A stretch of 64,000 nt of DNA from Gymnorhina tibicen (taxonomy: Eukaryota > Chordata > Aves > Passeriformes > Artamidae): contig VXAZ01002106.1 in the NCBI GenBank assembly GCA_013399875.1, positions 362,244 to 426,243 of the forward strand, written 5' to 3'. Shown in pieces: positions 51,961 to 64,000 of this stretch (position 1 is its first letter; the number at the start of each line of letters is the position of its first letter). The position numbers were made by a program, and so were the translations under genes. The notes beneath the pieces are model-generated. The model did not search any database, had not been told where the DNA came from, and saw nothing but the letters and a program-made list of their open reading frames with translations.

Positions 51961-53175
51961 CTCTAAAAACTAGATTCACAAAGGGACTTCAGCAGTACAG
52001 CTAAGTGTACTATGAGACAGAAATGGCAAAATATCAACAGACTTCTCTGAACGCTGGTAACTCATCACTGCCTGGCTCAACAAACTGCAGGGCGTGGGCA
52101 GCACTACTTGTTCAAAGGTGGAATCAGGCCCCTGAGGAGAGTCTGTCGAGTTTCATACCATCACGGTGTTTTTGATTTATCTGCAGTGTTTTGGGGTGGG
52201 TGCATCTTTTCAACATTCCTAGAGTAAACCCTGCTGCCATGTTGTAAAAATTCTGAGGACTCTAACAACTGATTACAGATGTCAGAGGAACATCTGGTGT
52301 GGTGCAGTCTTTTTACTACCTGGGGCCACCTTTTGTGGAGGAACTGACGCAGAGTTACTAACAATCCAGCTAAATTCTAAAGAAGAGTATTTTAATAAAT
52401 ATTGTTGGATTTACTTGGAATTAACTGAAGCTGTTCAAATGGCTTTCAGTTTTACAGCCGTGATTGCAAGCATATGTACCCCTTCTCTCAGGTTTTGACA
52501 CTGTTGATATCTTTCAAAACAGAAAACATCTGTTTTATGTGATTTAATCAATAATTAATAAATATAACTCCAATAGAATAATTTTGAGCATGATGACTTT
52601 AAGTCTGATATTTACACAGAAAGTGTGAAAATACGTACATTGTTTTTAACAATCTTTACATTTAGCAATACAAAGCTAAGCAAATGAATTACTTTTACAC
52701 TACCTTTAAAGGTGTTAAGAGCAAGCAAGACGTATGGCAACACCAACATCTCACTATCCTGGTTGCAACAAGAATGAGTGGGAAGGTATTATATTCATCA
52801 GCTTTTCTGAATCTGATGCTCTCTTTATACTCTGTTATTTTTTGACTGAAGAATACTTAGCAGATACTCATTACAGCAGATGCTATTTATGGCCTGCCTT
52901 TAGTCCTTCTCCATGTTCATTATCATTTCTTTAAGTGAGATCAAGGTCTGAGCCACACTGAATGTTTACATTCTTGTTTACATGTTAATTGTGAACCCTG
53001 TTGTCTTTCTATGTCATTTTTAATTAACAATCTTATGTTGCTTTGGATTTTGAAAGTCTCTTAACAGAGTTTAAAGTTATTTTCAGTAGGTTGTTTCTAT
53101 CCTAAAAGCTCAGATACCTGAAACAAACAGAATCCCACAAAACTTCATAGCCTTTTTTTCCTCTGTGCTGTAAAG

Positions 53176-53295
53176 GAGAGACGAAGTGTGTGTGAGAAGG
53201 AATCAAAATCTCTGGACTGTATAAATTGTCAAGCAGTAAGATTTTGTACTTACACGGAAAGGCTCCTTCTAGTAGTGTCCTCCACGTGCTGGCAG
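53176..53295 (+). CDS. WDR72: WDR72 exon 7
   Basis: The acceptor is ttcctctgtgctgtaaag and the donor TGGCAG|gtacat; phase 0 to 0, residues 198-237. It carries [20 protein letters not shown] and TERLLLVV, aligning with human [20 protein letters not shown] and TERLLLVV. No start or long open frame marks it on this strand, so it is easily missed. Confidence 0.94.
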
Positions 53296-54337
53296 GTACA
53301 TTATTGAGCATTACACTTTCTTTTTAATGTTGCTAATTTTGGAAAGCTATTATGATTTTTACATGCAGATACTTGTTTTTCTCCTTAGGTTAAAGAAAAT
53401 GTTCACAAATTGTCAGATATAATTATGCCTGCAACACTTCTAGGCTTATCTTAACTGTGTGAAAGAGATGAAGCTTTTATTTTTTACGAATGTATTTCTG
53501 CTTTAAAAGTTTAACACTAAATTGGCTAGAAAGGGGGATTTAAGTATTAGGCAGTTTTAGAGCACTGGGTGCATTATAGTCCCCTCCACAGTGCATTTGA
53601 AAGGGAGACAAAGATTAAAAAAACCTGTTTGACAGAAATACTCACAGTTGGCAAGTCCTCAGTAGCCAGGGACCTTTGTTTTTTGATAGAAGCCAGCAAA
53701 ACTAAGGACCCCAGGCTGTATTGCTTTTTTGTGTAGCTGTAATAAAATAACTAAAACTTTAAAAAAAATTAGTAGCAGTTGTAGAGAATACACTATGTAT
53801 TTAAACTGCAATTTATTGTAAAAATTCTGTATTTCTCTTTCCCAGTGCTACAAAATTTCTCTTGCACTGATCACTCAGGATTATTTTAACATGTATACCT
53901 GACTCAAACATCTCTGTGGGGACAGGTGTGGGTTAATTTCACACATGCCTGGGTCAATTTTGAATAATGTAGTTTCAGACTATCCTTGAGAAGTCTCTTG
54001 GGCTACTTAAATTCTGTACAAAAGCATTTATAGAGAAATTTCATGTGTAGAATGGATAGGCTTTTCATGGAAAAATCTCTAACATGCGTTGTTTTCTATT
54101 AATTTCTGTAATGAGACTATAAGACCCTAATGCTACTTTTTGGTTGGTTTTTAACTGTTAGTGTCTTTAACTTCAAACTGTATGGTTTGACTCTGACTTT
54201 GCAATAGTTTGTTAGTATCAAAACATGTTTGGCTCTACAAAGAATTGAACTCATGTTCTACTTATCCACTGCCCAAACCCAGTTTAGATTAAAATGAATT
54301 TCCCAATACTGTTTATATTTTGCTTTTCTGAACTTAG

Positions 54338-54483
54338 GTCTATGATTATTGTGATTTCTCCTTGCTTTGTACTGAGTTCTGTAAGACTGGTCAGTGCTTT
54401 GCTGGTGGGGAAGTGCTGGCAGCTTACAGACTTATCATCTGGACAGAAGATGGCCACAGTTACATCTACCAGCTGCTAAACAG
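54338..54483 (+). CDS. WDR72: WDR72 exon 8
   Basis: The acceptor is tttgcttttctgaacttag and the donor AACAG|gtgggc; phase 0 to 2, residues 238-286. [26 protein letters not shown] and [16 protein letters not shown] match WDR72 closely. Confidence 0.97.
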
Positions 54484-54847
54484 GTGGGCTCAGATGGGAA
54501 ATTCACAAAAAAAGTTCAGGTACAAGATGAACTTTGGGAGGGTTACTATGGAAAATCTCTGCATGTTGCAAATGATCAAAAACCAGAACAAAACCTCTTT
54601 GGCATTCAAAGATTTACCCTGAGTTTGACAGCCCTCAGTCTTTGTCTGACACAGCAGGGGACATAGGAATAAGATTAGCCATGTAGAACTTGGGCAGCTG
54701 GTGCTATGATTTCAAAAAAAGTCTCCTGTAATTACTTATTTGGTTACTTTTAATTGACCTTGTGAATCTTGGATGTTACTGTTCTGCTTTCTAAAAAAAT
54801 GACTTTCTAAAGCTTCTATGTTTAAATTTTTTTTTCTATTTGTGCAG

Positions 54848-54944
54848 TGGCCTTTCTAAAAGCATGTACCCTGCTGATGGAAAGGTGCTGAAAGAAACAG
54901 TTTATCCTCATTTACTCAGCTTTACTTGTATGAAGGAAAATAAG
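54848..54944 (+). CDS. WDR72: WDR72 exon 9
   Basis: The acceptor is ttttctatttgtgcag and the donor AATAAG|gtaaat; phase 2 to 0, residues 286-318. It reads [20 protein letters not shown], aligning with human [20 protein letters not shown]. Confidence 0.96.
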
Positions 54945-56663
54945 GTAAATTCATAAGGGTTTGGAAGTTTATTTATTGTCTGTTTGCAGTTACCTGAAGA
55001 ATGCAAAAAAAATGATGAATTCGTCAACAGTTTTAATTGTTCTATAAAAACAATGAATAATATTTATTGCTTCATTTAAAAATAGTTACTTACAAACTTG
55101 AAGATGTTCATAGCATATTTTGTCTGATTTTGGCTATATTTAGGTTTTTTTTAACAGTGGAAAAATGCCTTTATCTTCAAATACATATAGACTGGTTGTT
55201 GAAGTCATTGGCGTTTCTTTTTTCTAATTTTTGCAAAAAGAAAAATATTTTTCTAACATGAAGATGTGGTCTAAAGTATTTTTAGAAACTTTACTTTCAA
55301 ATCTGTAAAAATCAATAAAAATAAATGATAAAAACTCGCAACAAATAAAACCCTGCCATAAAACCAAAATCAAAAAAGGCAACCCAGGAGCAAAATGAAA
55401 GCAAGTTACTTAGTTCTTGTTTTATTAAGGAATGTATGCCTGTTTCAATGCAACTACATAAATAGGTTGCTTCCCATGTGTATCCACCCTAAATTGAAGG
55501 GGTCTGAATCTGTGGCATCTTATCTGGAATACTGCTGGCTTGAGCCTTCAGAGGCATAATCACATGCAGAACTTTCTTGCACTGTGAGCAGACTGATGTA
55601 CCCACAGTGCATAAAATTAGACACATGACTCTCTTCAGAACCATGGTCTTGGCTTAAAGAAGCCCCTAATGTTAAGAAAAGAGGAAGCTGAAAAAGTAGG
55701 GGATCTTTATACTTTTGTTTGAGAATTCATGTTTAGCAGAGCATGTCACACCGATTTCAAATTTGAAGTTACTGTGTAGACAGGTATCTCAAATGGACTC
55801 AGCTGTGTTGGAAAACCTATATCTTCACTGACTTACGGAGTGCTTTGTGTGACCACAAAAAGTAAATAAGGAAACCCACTTGATTTGAAAAGTAGAAAAT
55901 TAATTTATAATTAGGAATCTGGGGAATGGGGGGCAGGAAGGATATGTGGTAGGCCTTCTTACTTGGGCAAAAAGTGAACCAAAACAAATAGAACAGATTA
56001 TTCTGTGTAGCTTTGGTTCTGGGTTTTTTTTTTGCTAAGTCTGATTGCTAATGCTATTCATGAAGTTGTAATTGTTGGAAGATAAGGATTTAATTCCTGC
56101 CTGAAATTGCATTAGTTTGAGTGTTTGTGTGACAACTCAACCAGCTCATTAAGCAGTTTTATGAAGATACGCAGCAGAAACATTTTTATTTGTAGCTGAC
56201 TAGATATATATACCTGTGTGAGGTTTTGTAGTGTTCTTTCTCTCTGTTGACAAATGTAGGCCCTTAGAAAGCATGTTTGTTGCATAATCCTGTGAAGCCT
56301 GACAGATTTAATTTTCAGTTGAAGGGAAATAGCATAAGCCATTCAGCTTTTCCCCAAATGCTGTGATCTAAAATCAGATGGGATAACTGCTGAAGGATGC
56401 CAAAAGGTCAGGAAAGGTGAGGGAAAAGAAATAGCCAAAACACATGGCTTAGCAAATAATAGGGTTTTACAGTGGTGGTACAAAATTTGTATATGCTTTT
56501 TACAAAATAATGACCTGCTCTTTTTTTAATATTTCTGCTTTAATATTTACCTTACTGCCTGAATAATTTTTATAGCAGATTTGTGAGAGAACCAAATCGC
56601 CTGTGTGATGATCCATTTTGAACTCCATTTTGAGGTTATAAACTGAACCATTTTACAGGACAG

Positions 56664-56875
56664 TTAATTATTCTGGAATGGACTCTCAAACTTCAGTGTT
56701 GTAAATAGGTATATCCAACATATGAGGTAGTTGTAGAGAGTAATGAGGTTTCTCCTGAGCCTCCTTTTTTCCAGAGTAAACAACCCCAGCTCCCCCAGCT
56801 GCTCCTCATCAGAACTGTGCTCCAGACCCTTCAGCAACTTCATTGCTCTTTTGAAATGCTCCACCACCGCATGAC
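56664..56875 (-). mobile_element. CR1 LINE ORF2 fragment, reversed
   Basis: Read on the minus strand it encodes [39 protein letters not shown] and LYNYL. This is the well-known C-terminal segment of CR1 reverse-transcriptase ORF2. On the plus strand it shows the familiar CCTGAGCCTCC...AACAACCCCAGCTCCC...GTGCTCCAGACCC order. It is a short internal remnant in WDR72 intron 9. Confidence 0.92.
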
Positions 56876-57319
56876 TGAATGATGGTGTTATAGACTATTA
56901 CCTGTGTAAAAGCATAATTCTTACCTGTTGTTATTGGGAGTCATGCAAGCTGTGATGACTGACGCTTTACTCAATTTGTTTTGATGCAAGGATTATCAAT
57001 ATTTCACTGCGTTATTTTTTCCAGCCTGACCTCGGTGCTTATGCTGGTGAAACAGTAAACCTGAGGAGATGTCCCAGTCCACTTTTCCATTTGGGATGTA
57101 GGTTTAGCCAAGGATACTTGAAACCAGAGGTGACCTTTGAGAGGCTTGTACCAGGCAGAGTAGACTTGGTCAGGATATAGTGGCAGATGAGGAATCAACT
57201 ATGGTTTGTTTTGTATTTTTACAGCTTTTGGTGAAAAATAGCCTTCACATTTACAATTAATTATTACATTATTTTATCAGTTTTCTTTCAGAATATTCAT
57301 TTACTGTTCTTTTTCACAG

Positions 57320-57461
57320 AGTCTTCCTTTTGTCATGGGCTTCATGAATGAAAGAAAGGAGCCGTTCTACAAGGTTCTTTTTTCTGGTGAAGCTTCAGGA
57401 CGGATCACTTTGTGGCATGTTCCTGATGTTCCTGTGTCAACATTTGATGGTTCTCCAAAAG
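57320..57461 (+). CDS. WDR72: WDR72 exon 10
   Basis: The acceptor is tgttctttttcacag and the donor AAAAG|gtttgg (atypical +3/+4); phase 0 to 1, residues 319-366. [20 protein letters not shown] and [15 protein letters not shown] match human WDR72 almost exactly, including the WD signature ITLWH. Confidence 0.97.
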
Positions 57462-57754
57462 GTTTGGCACTTTTGGCACCTTGTTACCGTCTTTTTCATT
57501 GTGTCTTGGGGTCAATTTTCATGAAAATCAAGATTCTCATTTAAAACTTTCCACACTAAAAAGTGATGCTCATTTATTCATTGTGTGATGATTGCCTGTA
57601 GTAAGAAGGAGTAGCAACTACTGACTTCCCAATCCTAGACTGAAGAAAGGATAAATTAAGGGATCAAGAGATGAAAATGCGTATTTTGTTTAGTTTGACT
57701 TTTTATATTTTGTTTTGCATAAACAAAAAAATCCTCTCTTGCCCCACCCTCCAG

Positions 57755-57994
57755 AGATCCCAATTACAGCCATGTGGACTCTTCAGGATAATTTTGATAA
57801 ACATCATTCCATGTCAGAGAGCATTATTGATCAACTTTGTGGAGCTGAAGATGGAAGTGCAGTTGTCAGTTCCTCTGTGTACATACCTGGTCTTGATAAG
57901 CTGGTGTGTGGATGTGAAAATGGGAAAATTTTTGTAACATTAGGTTTAAAAAGTGCAAGAGCAAGACTTTTAGAAAACATATCTTTTCTTAAAG
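57755..57994 (+). CDS. WDR72: WDR72 exon 11
   Basis: The acceptor is cttgccccaccctccag and the donor CTTAAAG|gtaagt; phase 1 to 1, residues 366-446. It reads [43 protein letters not shown] and SARARLLE, as in human WDR72. Confidence 0.96.
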
Positions 57995-58533
57995 GTAAGT
58001 TTTAACAATTTGTTTGGATTCATCTCAGTCAAGCACAGAAGACTTCATATTTCTGGCATCCCTTCCAGTGATCCCTGTAAAAATTCTGTGAAAAAGTAGG
58101 GCTGGTGGTCAGGTAGGAAATGAGAAAATGGAAGATTATGATGATCTTTTTCCTTCTGTAGCTGATCTATTGGATCACAGCTTAGTACTACCGAGGTGCT
58201 TTCAGGTATTAGGAATCTGGGCATGGCTGTGGGATTGGATATCCACTAGAAGTGAGATATGTGGCATGTCACTATATTGGCAGTTTTCTTTTCTATTTGC
58301 TCTCTAAAAGATCATTCCACTGAAGGGAACATAAAGGGTACATCTCAGTAGATGAAGCTCAGAGTGCAGACCTGTGTTCTCCCTTTTAGGAACAGGTCCA
58401 AAATTCTGTGATCCCATGTAAAGGTTGGTTATATTTAGTCCTTTGAATATCCTGACTTTTACGAAATATACTGTAGAATATGGAACTCTTATTTTTAAAG
58501 AGCAAAAATAATTTATGTACCATCTTGTTTCAG

Positions 58534-58754
58534 ATAATCTACCTTATAAGGTTCTGAATGGTCACAGTAGCAGAGTCACTTGCTTACTTTATCCACATGA
58601 CAAATCAGTAAGATTTGATCCAAGCTGGCTGTTATCAGGGGGCCAGGATTCTGTTGTGATCTGCTGGGATATATTTACTGGAGGCATCCTACACCAATTT
58701 AATCTGCAGTCTGGTCCAGTGACAGAGCTCTTGCGATCCCCAGAACACTACAGA
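58534..58754 (+). CDS. WDR72: WDR72 exon 12
   Basis: The acceptor is ccatcttgtttcag and the donor TACAGA|gtaagt; phase 1 to 0, residues 446-519. It includes KVLNGHSSRVTCLLYPHDKS, SWLLSGGQDSVVICWDIFTG and GPVTELLRSPEHY, a complete GH-WD repeat. Confidence 0.96.
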
Positions 58755-60064
58755 GTAAGTAAAAGCATAGTAAATGATGTCCCAAGAAAAATTCTCTATA
58801 TACCCATCTGTGTGTGTATATATATTTATATACAAAAGAAAAGAAAAAGAAAACATTGTCTGGCAATACTTTTGCCCACACTGCTTTATGCTTAATTTAC
58901 ATTCATTTAATTGTCTTGTTTGAAAATTGCTTTTAATTTCAGGGAGTTGAGTTCTTGAGTTTGTGACATTAAATTGAAGCTCTTATTCTCTCATTCCATT
59001 CAACACTTTTAATATCATTATTATCAACTTACATGTCAATCTGATTAACACCTCTTTCTGAAATGTAAAAAGTATGCTCAATAAGGCTAGGAGCTTGAAC
59101 ATAGTATTTTAATCTAATCTTTTCTGTTGGTCCAAACTATATATACTTCATTTTGGTTCCTGACACATCATTGTGGTCCTTTGCATGTATGTTTTGCGTT
59201 TTATGATATTTAGAATTAATTTAAAGCTGTATTGTAATTAATTGATTTTTGAACTTAAATTTAGGTGAGGATTTACTGTACTGAATGTTCTGTGTAACTT
59301 TGAACATTGTATTCCATGGGGCTGGGATTTCCATTTTTGCTCTTAGCCTGCAAAGACGTATTTGGTGCCTATGAATGACTCACAGTTCACTTACATGCCA
59401 AAGTTAAGTAGTCAGGAAAATGGTTTGCAGTAACAAAGTTTTTAATGTTTGTAAGGCTCCTTTTCATCTTTATTCTGAAAACTGAGTGGGATTTAATGCC
59501 TGCCTGGCCAGTGTTTCAGCCTTGTTTAAAGAGCTGAATTTTTTTGTAGGGGAATTCCTCTGTGTGTCACCAAAAATTATTGCAGGAAGGGAAGGCTTTG
59601 CAGTATCAGATCCATAGAGTAGGAAATGAATTTGAAACTTACTTAGTTTTTTTGTTAGAAATACCTTGCCCTTGGCTTTTGTTTTTAGACCTGACATAAT
59701 TTTATATCACATGAACACCAGTTCGATTTAAGATAATTTTTTTACTACCTTCTAGGACAACTGCTACTATGTAGTTGGTTATATAATCACTGCTTTGATA
59801 TGCTAAACATTGTTAATACATGGAATTTCAATTATTTTGTCTAAAATATCATAAAGATGATGGTATGTTTTCTTGTCAGGGAATGAGTTGTCTAGCCAGC
59901 CTGTTGAAAATAAGTTGAAGATGTTGGCTGAAATAAAATATAATTTTCTAAAATGAGTATGTTCTGGGAAAGAAATCACTGGAATACTTTTACTAGGCCT
60001 GTTAAAATGATGTGGTTATGAATGTGTGGTTACAGTGTTGAAACTGGAGTTTCCTGTTTTGCAG

Positions 60065-60260
60065 TTAAAAGACCAGAGTATAGTGTGCTGTGTGTGCAGT
60101 GACCACTCAGTAGCAATTCTACACCTTCAGAAGAGAGTATGTCTCTTACATGCCAGAAAGCATCTGTTTCCTGTGAAGAAGATAAAATTTGACCCTCTTG
60201 AGAATGTGCTAATTGTTGGATGTGAAGACAATTCAGTTTATATTTGGGAAATTGAAACAG
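60065..60260 (+). CDS. WDR72: WDR72 exon 13
   Basis: The acceptor is ggagtttcctgttttgcag and the donor GAAACAG|gtaata; phase 0 to 1, residues 520-585. [37 protein letters not shown] and VYIWEIETG match human WDR72. This is the last exon seen; about half of the protein (human WDR72 is about 1,100 residues) must lie to the right of the window. Confidence 0.96.
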
Positions 60261-63200
60261 GTAATAACACAGAGGGATGTTCTGTTCACTTTCCTGAAGG
60301 TTTGTCTTGTCACATGGTGTTATATAAGCATAATTTATAGAAGACCAAAACATTAGTAGAAATACTAACACATTGATTGTATTAATTGGAGAGTTTCAAT
60401 GTTTATATAAACAAGCAAGCAAGAGAATTTTCTTACAGTTCAAGGTGTGCACCTAGTAAAATAGAATAGCTTAAGTCAGATCCTGATAATCAGAAGTTTA
60501 GCTGACATGGCAGTGAATTGAGTAGAATATTCCTGGGAGCTACAAATAAAAAATCAAACTTATTAAAAAGACTGATGTTTTCAGTCTAAACAGTCACAAG
60601 TTGGAGAACAAAGTTATGCTTTCTTCCAAAAATTCATAATCTGAGATCTTTTGATTTAATTGATAACCAGTTAATAGTGGAAGGTAATTGTAAAGCTCAC
60701 AACTGTGTAGTCAGCAAAACTAAAGCGGCGTGTTTTCAGGTTAAACTGCAGATTTCCCAGATGATTTGAGAACATAATGCTGATTCATATGGGTAATAAG
60801 TCTAGTTATTTAAACTTGGACAGATGGAACTATTAGAAGTTTTAATGGTACTAGATGCTACAATGTGAGTATCCAGGCGATTCAGAGCTGTGTATCCTGA
60901 GAAGAGGAAGGTGCATTGAGTCCAGAGCCGCTGAAATGCACAGCATGTTAAAACTGTATCAAAACACCATTTTACTAACTGAGCACTGAGATCACAATTT
61001 ACTTTACAGGTCATTACAACACACTATCTATACTGTTTGCTTTAGACAAAACAGAAAAAATCAGTATATTTGAGCTCTCTCCTTTACTCATAATGTCTAT
61101 TTCAAGATCAACGAGGAAGTAAAACTGATGTCACTGCTCACGCGTATTACATATTCAGACAGGGTACAGATGGTTAAAAGTGTGTATCTTTTGCTATGAC
61201 TACCACTGTCTCTTTAAGAATAGCTGGTACACAAGAAAAGATGCTGTTATTTGCTATACAGTAGCAATTAACAAATCTTTTTTTTTTTGTTCCTTTTAGG
61301 CATTGCTGACTAAAAGGTGCCATCTAGGGTCAATACCTGAGAAAGCCTAGTAGGATATACTGTAGTTGCTTTAATGTTGAATTACATCTGTATTGCAGGA
61401 GAACACAAGAGGTCACGGCGTTGATCCTTGAAATTGGCCTGACCTAGATCAAGAGCTATGTAGATACTTCAGTGGCACTCAGGCAGACAAAGCATTGTTC
61501 AGATGCATGACAGAGATGTACACAGCATCACTGAGGCAGCTCTGCAGGAGCACAGCACCTTTCATTAGTATTTCATCTGTTGGCAAGTGAATGGGCAACC
61601 ACACATGGTACCACTTGCCTACACAGTTACCTCTGAACATGTTCCCTGACTAAGTTAAATAGAATAAAATCTAAGGGGTAGCCTTGTGCTTGAATTCTGT
61701 TACGGAAAGGGACATTAGATAGCTTTTATTGCTTCTACAGTCAAAAAGTGTTTATATTTCTTCTGGCTTTGCAGTTAGCTTCATGACTGAGGCTTTGCTG
61801 CTAAGTTAAAGTCATTGGAGTATTGTGTCAGACTCATATGTCACTGTTTGCAGTTAAAAAACTGAATCTGAACAGTGCTCCTGTGCAAAAGTTAATGGAT
61901 GACTGGGAAACAGCCGGTCTGTTTATAATGTCAGGCTGTGGATTAAGAAGTTTCTATGAATATTTCAATGTTTACACCGTTGTAGAGTCAGCAATAATTC
62001 TGTCAAATTTGACAGACAACTTTTCTAAAGTTTAAAGGCCTAGTACCACTTTAAAACTGTTCTTCCATCAGGTAATTAGTAGGATGGCCCCTAAAGCAGA
62101 TGGAAGATTTCATTATGCATAACAGTTCATTGTCCTGTTTCCTGTGACAGAGGTTGACACACTTGTAGAGAAAGCATTCCAAAGGACTTAGAAATGTTTG
62201 TCTCAGCAGGCTTTCATAACCATCACTTTATGGGGCAGAAGAAGCTTTGCATCCTAGATTAAAATCTAAGCCAGTGCCACTTCATGTCCAACTTGTTGTG
62301 CTCTCTTTTTATGAGATTTCCAAAGATAACTTTATTTTACATATTCACTGGGAAGTTTTGTGAGTACATTCATCTGCATATATTCTAAATAAATAGGATT
62401 TTCAGCATAATTTATGCTGAAATGTTAAATACCAGGAGTATAGTTGACTTGAAGTGTAATTTAAGTCTGTATCTCTTCCCCGCTGACTACAAGCAAGACT
62501 AAAAAAAGGTGGGGGGAAAAAAAAGGCAAAAGATAATTGCCTGCTGCTCTTACAGGTCTAGAATAAGATAAATTTAATTATATCCTTTTATTCCCTTGAT
62601 TTAGAGAGCAAAGTAAAATTACTTGGAGTTTAAAGGTTGATAATGCACCTGCATGTGGGTAGTGATACAGGAAACAATACAGAAGCCATGAAATGGTATG
62701 TGTGTAGTGTAATGTATTTTACCTAAATTTTAATACACGTATACGGCAACTTTCCATTACAGTGGAATATCTTTCCATGACAATGAATATTGATCTAATC
62801 ATACATTTGGAATATTAATATAGTATGTGTACAGGATATGCTCCAAACTTGTGTGCTAGGAGACAAATGTGAAAATCAATAACAAATTTTACCCTAATTA
62901 AAGTGCAGAATATTTCTTCCAATAGTCACTACTTGAAATCCCCTTCAGTAAGGAAATTAGCTGTTATCTGTATTGGTTTTACATTTTCCTAACCAGTTAG
63001 TATCTTTGTTTTTTTTAGAAAAGTAAATACCAGTACAGTAAGATATAGTAATAAAAGGATCAAAGGATTTTTCCTTGCTGTGAACAGCATCTGGCAACAT
63101 GTCTACCAAGCCACCTTTATATCTAATATGTATTAGGAGTGAGGAATGCATGCGTAGACTTTAAATAGCAATCTTCCTTGCTCAGAGTTAATAATCTTCA

Positions 63201-64000
63201 TTTATCAGCAATAAATTGTTTTTCAATTAGTACGAGTTCAAAATGAATTTATTCCTTGAAGTTCATAATACTTGCAGAATGAATCATCTACTGATTTCCT
63301 GTTACTTTCTTTTGCCTTGGAAGTCTTGCTCTGTTTTTTTGTTTTACAATATGTTTAGTTTGGGTTTAAAGATAGAATAGCATCACTTAATAACACTTCA
63401 ATTTATTGTTAATTTATCATACTACATATTTAGCTTTACACTGGCTATATTGTATTTTTTTCATACTCCCCCAGAGAGTGCAAATTTTAGGAACTGTCTT
63501 ACATGTTGCTAGCTCCAGCATGGAAAAAAAATTGAAACATGCCTAAAGAGTATTTTTATGAGGTCAGATCTCCTGAATAGTCAAAACTAACTCTATGCTT
63601 AAAATCCTTTCTAGGAAAGGTCCAAATCATCAATAAATAATAGACAATTACTAAATAAACATCTATATAGTATTTTGTTTTATCCACACTTTGTGTATTG
63701 CTTTCCCTATTTGTGCTCTACCTGAATCCTTTCATGAATAGCTTTTTCTTGTATTTTGACATGTTGAATATCACATTATCTGAGTGCTTAGTAACAATAG
63801 TTCTGCAATTTTCTTCTTAAGTGCAGAAGGATTACAGTTGTCTTGGCTTCTAACTTCTGCATCTAAACAAAGCAGAAATCCTGAGAATGAGAGTTTCTTC
63901 TATAGAATTATTCTTAGAACACCCTAGGTGGTATGTAATTTTAAACCCCCCATGTTTTGATGTATTGAATATACCAGAGATTTACATAGAAGTACCTGCT
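60261..64000. other. WDR72 intron 13, right edge
   Basis: No segment encoding the residues that follow WEIETG in WDR72 was found. A splice-like ttgcag at 61399 leads quickly to a stop and was not called. The intron continues past the window. Confidence 0.65.

Noticed and set aside
61380..61460. Splice-like ttgcag with open start, as a possible WDR72 exon 14
   Set aside because: The required frame hits a stop within nine codons and does not resemble WDR72.

Overview
This is a bird nuclear genome window: AT-rich, intron-dominated, with chicken-repeat-1 (CR1) LINE tails and one LTR-type element. It holds the 5' parts of two protein genes that diverge from one GC-rich promoter at about 34.6-35.3 kb. 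No bacterial, organellar, rRNA, tRNA or CRISPR features were seen.

Left arm (1-35 kb, minus strand): the first seven coding exons of an UNC13/Munc13-family gene, in order 24467-24711 (start codon), 23127-23156, 19714-19813, 16560-16677, 14743-14866, 11213-11348 and 594-660. They join in one frame to give 199 residues: a complete N-terminal C2A domain that aligns without gaps to the C2A of Munc13-1 and ubMunc13-2, a very short Ser/Gln-rich linker, and a Trp-containing basic helix like the Munc13 calmodulin-binding site. The gene runs off the left edge. WDR72 and UNC13C are divergent neighbours in mammals, so the locus is most likely UNC13C. Mammalian Munc13-3 (UNC13C) is normally described as lacking a C2A domain, which makes this the main discovery candidate.

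Middle (34.6-35.3 kb): a CpG-rich island with a TATA-like box and a strong plus-strand donor (WDR72 exon 1), plus donor-like sites pointing the other way.

Right arm (35.1-64 kb, plus strand): WDR72, with non-coding exon 1 and coding exons 2-13 (43601-60260). These encode about 584 N-terminal residues, the first WD40 propeller region. All intron phases agree. The rest of the gene lies beyond 64 kb. WDR72 is a WDR7/rabconnectin-3-beta relative needed for enamel maturation and acid handling.

Other content: CR1 fragments at 25.5, 32.9 and 56.7 kb; a probable solo LTR at 38.3-39.0 kb in WDR72 intron 1; a frameshifted Lys/Glu-rich coding remnant antisense in WDR72 intron 6 (51.5-51.95 kb); and a weaker chain of exon-like minus-strand segments at 2.9-5.9 kb inside the UNC13 intron that may be an unannotated or decayed gene.
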